A stretch of DNA of 64,000 nucleotides from Chania fonticola_B (GTDB lineage: Bacteria > Pseudomonadota > Gammaproteobacteria > Enterobacterales > Enterobacteriaceae). The stretch lies in NCBI RefSeq assembly GCF_048537545.1, contig NZ_CP183220.1; one strand, 5' to 3'. Below, one piece after another: positions 62,601 through 64,000 of this stretch (the first letter of the stretch is position 1; the number at the start of each line of letters is the position of its first letter). The notes under the pieces are model-generated. The model searched no databases. It was not told the DNA's origin and saw only the letters and a program-made list of their open reading frames with translations. The position numbers and the translations under genes were made by a program.

Positions 62601-63075
62601 GCTCAATTGTAATGGTGAAATTCAACAGCTGGGCAGTCTCAACTTTAATGACAGCGCCACGCTGCGATGGAGTCCACAACTGTGCCGCCAGGTTCAACTG
62701 GATATCCAGTTCCCGGGATTTCGTCTGAATAAAACCTACACGGGTCCCGAAGGTATGGTTCACCTGATCCGCGAATTTTCCCGTGGCGGACTAACATTGA
62801 GCAGCAGCTCGTTTCCTGAGCAACGTGGCGACCTGGCGGCGCTGGGTATTGATAGCGTGACCGTACGTTATCAGGTAGAGGGAGCCGCTGACGCGTTGGC
62901 GCTCTACTCGCAATGGCGCCAACAACAGCAGCAGCAACAGACATTACAGCAACAGCGTCGACAACTGGATGAGCAATTACTTGACTTAAATGCACCGCAG
63001 GTACCTAAAGGTACGCTGTCCGCGCTACCGCTAAAAATCACATCTTTCTGGAATACATTGGGGAAAAATCCGTGA
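59602..63075 (+). CDS. tssM: T6SS inner-membrane protein TssM (IcmF)
   Basis: 1157 aa. Two N-terminal membrane helices (about residues 7-30 and 34-56), a cytoplasmic domain, and a third helix near residue 390 (AVCILLAMLAVLGVSRSF), then a large periplasmic part that binds TssJ. The usual P-loop after PWFLVLG is degenerate (MHGGGQRGFL, no Lys/Ser-Thr pair), so nucleotide binding is probably lost; some IcmF proteins naturally lack it. C-terminal TagF-like β-domain (FPGFRLNKTYTGPEGM) and a glutamine-rich coiled coil (QQQQQQTLQQQRRQLDEQLL) near the end. Confidence 0.95.
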   Translation: MNKWFSVVGTLVLIICSLCVCLLAAILLSWPTLYGLWLFIAVVIAWGVAYGAYLLIPRMLNRVEQWLRYKLHGRNRLQRLLRRHWLRGARMQGWRRFLHRLQRRGGIPPWFLVLGMHGGGQRGFLADSQIPSLADLYDGSSRERLFTCRWWFFRRAMYLVMSGHYTGGKSPYREAWLRLTRWIGWVRVPTGVVLCVPMSLLLENDKKARFHAARLVREQLEPLQYSLGLRLPVWVVITHSEVLPGFQAWSGQLDDEQRKEMLGGFISPELDGNCSGALEQTLHAVVQALKMLRFRQLNRQRVQPEAETLILPEEITCLQPSLCEYLHALFERDHYQQHSLLRGLFFTASETRNGAAPVGIFSQTLLEEALAQQTHGKVALTSPRVWGKRAVCILLAMLAVLGVSRSFDSMHTAVLELKCNTTDLATFCNYKRYRQAEAWRARDNGLFYPVQYILRQRLAQRFLHSFPADDFQPEMFIPAMADRYISEPEQTKRQLIVSLARFINHETAMRNGIPLAQLQELPPWSAAELMGEHALLPQDEYVAARMAHYRTGSAQQKLTQWRDTLQTLLEKDNDWSWLLDDGIVNSGKAITLADFWPLDESSRRELPVQVNAIYTHDGELAVDALLNEIDEALARPAFFDTRRIAFIKDYRQRRQTAWLMLAQVMPQGETRVRGKSDWQRMMTLVSQNNSPYLAFFKRLMMETADIPQQERQSWLRDQEHLWQLHSYIQKSNMMQRVSMGNFSLRQRILSKLGLSPQLSIRVDENALTSYYTWRQMLNQTVQRALLSDKEAELLVKSALGEEHDNSNGSLRMLLNQFTQWQQKAQSGQVEYKEPLLWHLWQGDNRLVLHYAFYSAANQLQQQWESQVIWPMNDSGERELLSAQELTARLFDYGNNFIRITAAYALNIRQEGITSQEMAGISFPFNDEFIHFVNNLVRPSAVLPATADIRRRLQEKRALLSEPSASAGESAQSGWTTLTLTSQPATANRGARILPTGSTLTLNCNGEIQQLGSLNFNDSATLRWSPQLCRQVQLDIQFPGFRLNKTYTGPEGMVHLIREFSRGGLTLSSSSFPEQRGDLAALGIDSVTVRYQVEGAADALALYSQWRQQQQQQQTLQQQRRQLDEQLLDLNAPQVPKGTLSALPLKITSFWNTLGKNP

Positions 63076-64000
63076 GCAGTTACTTAAAACAGATCGTCAA
63101 TAATCTTTCGATTCAGGCGCGTGAATGCCTGGACGGTGCCGCCAGTCTGGCGGTCCGTCGAACTCATCATGAAGTGGAATCCGAACATTTGCTGATGGTG
63201 CTATTCGAGAAACAGACACGCATTGTCGAACACCTTTACCATCAGGCTGGCGGCGATCCCTTGTTACTGCTGGAGGCCTGCCAAGCTTCGCTGGCGCAAC
63301 TGCGTGGCGGCAGTCATCGTCCCCCGGTATTTTCAATCACTCTCACCGGCTGGCTAGAGGCGGCGTGGATGTACGCAACCAGCCGCTGGAATGCAAGCCG
63401 TCTTTCTCCGGCGCTATTGCTGGGGGCACTGATAACGGAGCGTAAGCTACAGCAGGGGCTACCATTACGTTTACAGGAAGCGTTGCAGGTGGATCAGGCG
63501 GCGCTGCACGCAGCGATGGATGTGTTGATGCGACAGCAAGAAGCGCTTGAGCATAAAACAGAGAGTAAATCCGCCCCGGCATTGACGCAGTATGCCCATC
63601 ATCTGACGCAGGCGGCGCGCGACGGTAAACTGGATCCGGTACTGGGACGCGAGCGGGAAATTCGGCAGTTAATCGATATCCTGTTGCGTCGTCGACAGAA
63701 TAATCCGTTGTTGGCCGGAGAAGCCGGGGTTGGTAAAACGGCACTGGTCGAGGGGCTGGCGCAGAAGATCGTGGCAGGACGGGTGCCGGATGCATTGGCA
63801 CAAGTAGAGCTGTTTACACTGGATCTCGGCTTGTTGCAGGCTGGGGCCAGCGTAAAGGGCGAATTTGAAAATCGCCTGCAGCAGGTGCTGGACGAAGTAA
63901 AAAATTATCCGCTGCCGATTATTCTGTTTATTGATGAAGCGCATACTCTGGTCGGCGCTGGTGGTCAGGCGGGACAAAACGATGCAGCAAACTTGCTCAA
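63072..64000 (+). CDS. tssH: T6SS sheath-recycling ATPase TssH (ClpV), partial
   Basis: Starts with GTG at 63072, overlapping the tssM stop, and runs off the window after about 309 codons. N-terminal ClpN repeat domain (IQARECLDGAASLAVRRTHH, EVESEHLLMVLFEKQ), then the first AAA+ module with Walker A GEAGVGKTALVEGLAQ, pore loop region SVKGEFENRL and Walker B ILFIDEAHTLVGAGG. ClpV disassembles contracted TssBC sheaths. No lesion in the visible part. Confidence 0.95.
   Translation, partial: MSSYLKQIVNNLSIQARECLDGAASLAVRRTHHEVESEHLLMVLFEKQTRIVEHLYHQAGGDPLLLLEACQASLAQLRGGSHRPPVFSITLTGWLEAAWMYATSRWNASRLSPALLLGALITERKLQQGLPLRLQEALQVDQAALHAAMDVLMRQQEALEHKTESKSAPALTQYAHHLTQAARDGKLDPVLGREREIRQLIDILLRRRQNNPLLAGEAGVGKTALVEGLAQKIVAGRVPDALAQVELFTLDLGLLQAGASVKGEFENRLQQVLDEVKNYPLPIILFIDEAHTLVGAGGQAGQNDAANLL

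Noticed and set aside
62926..62985. Glutamine-rich repeat near the end of TssM (CAG/CAA runs) as a variable microsatellite
   Set aside because: Mixed CAA/CAG codons and irregular length fit a normal coiled coil; no evidence of slippage from one sequence.
1..64000. CRISPR arrays, tRNA or rRNA genes
   Set aside because: No regularly spaced direct repeats with spacers and no tRNA- or rRNA-like sequence were noticed; the only repeat arrays are the IS21 terminal repeats.

Overview
The window reads as chromosomal DNA of an enterobacterium (order Enterobacterales; Serratia-, Yersinia- or Sodalis-like). This rests on the style of the fimbrial chaperone/usher genes, a Pap/MR-P-like operon, a complete type VI secretion (T6SS) cluster, and IS families common in that order (IS6/IS26-like, IS3, IS21, IS66, IS91, IS5, IS1). 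A heavy load of broken and nested insertion sequences points to past IS expansion. The genus cannot be fixed from sequence reading alone.

Layout. 1-8083 (+): fimbrial operon 1, with three pilins, three PapD-like chaperones, one usher and a two-domain tip adhesin. 8167-9182: IS6 debris, including a tiny IS91-type terminus remnant. 9440-12094 (+): an AEC-family permease and an AlsS-like ThDP enzyme, flanked by inverted IS6 copies. 12150-19018: an IS cluster (IS6; a complete IS3 with 3-bp target duplication; IS21 copy 1; IS3, IS6 and IS5 fragments). 19211-25228 (+): fimbrial operon 2 (pilin, IS1 remnant, chaperone, usher, adhesin, second pilin). 25250-28329: IS6, IS66, IS91, IS6 nest. 28383-37718 (-): fimbrial operon 3, Pap/MR-P type (major pilin, PapH-like, usher, PapD-like chaperone, six minor pilins, adhesin). 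37918-39035: IS3 and IS903-like remnants. 39701-40279 (+): a LuxR-type regulator. 40284-42753: IS6 scraps, then a decaying locus (ModE-like fragment, ClpX-type zinc-finger gene with an amber stop, a tandem universal stress protein, a truncated SulP transporter). 42754-46619: IS21 copy 2 (inverted relative to copy 1 and apparently carrying the same istA lesion), a truncated IS407-like IS3 element and a truncated IS6. 47034-64000 (+): T6SS cluster tssB-tssC-hcp-tssE-tssF-tssG-vgrG-(unknown)-PAAR-tssA-tssJ-tssK-tssL-tssM-tssH, the last gene running off the window.

How the genes work together. The three fimbrial operons each encode pilins, periplasmic chaperone(s), an outer-membrane usher and a tip adhesin, so each could build a separate surface fibre. 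A strong RNA hairpin follows the first pilin gene in all three, which would fit differential expression of abundant pilin over assembly genes. The T6SS cluster has all 13 core components (TssA-TssM) plus a PAAR tip, so it could be functional if tssH is intact beyond the window. IS-driven deletion, inversion and gene truncation have shaped everything between. The most interesting signals are the three-chaperone operon, the tandem minor-pilin expansion, the paired-hairpin IS91 terminus, the inverted IS21 pair with a shared lesion, and an 18-bp palindrome upstream of tssB.
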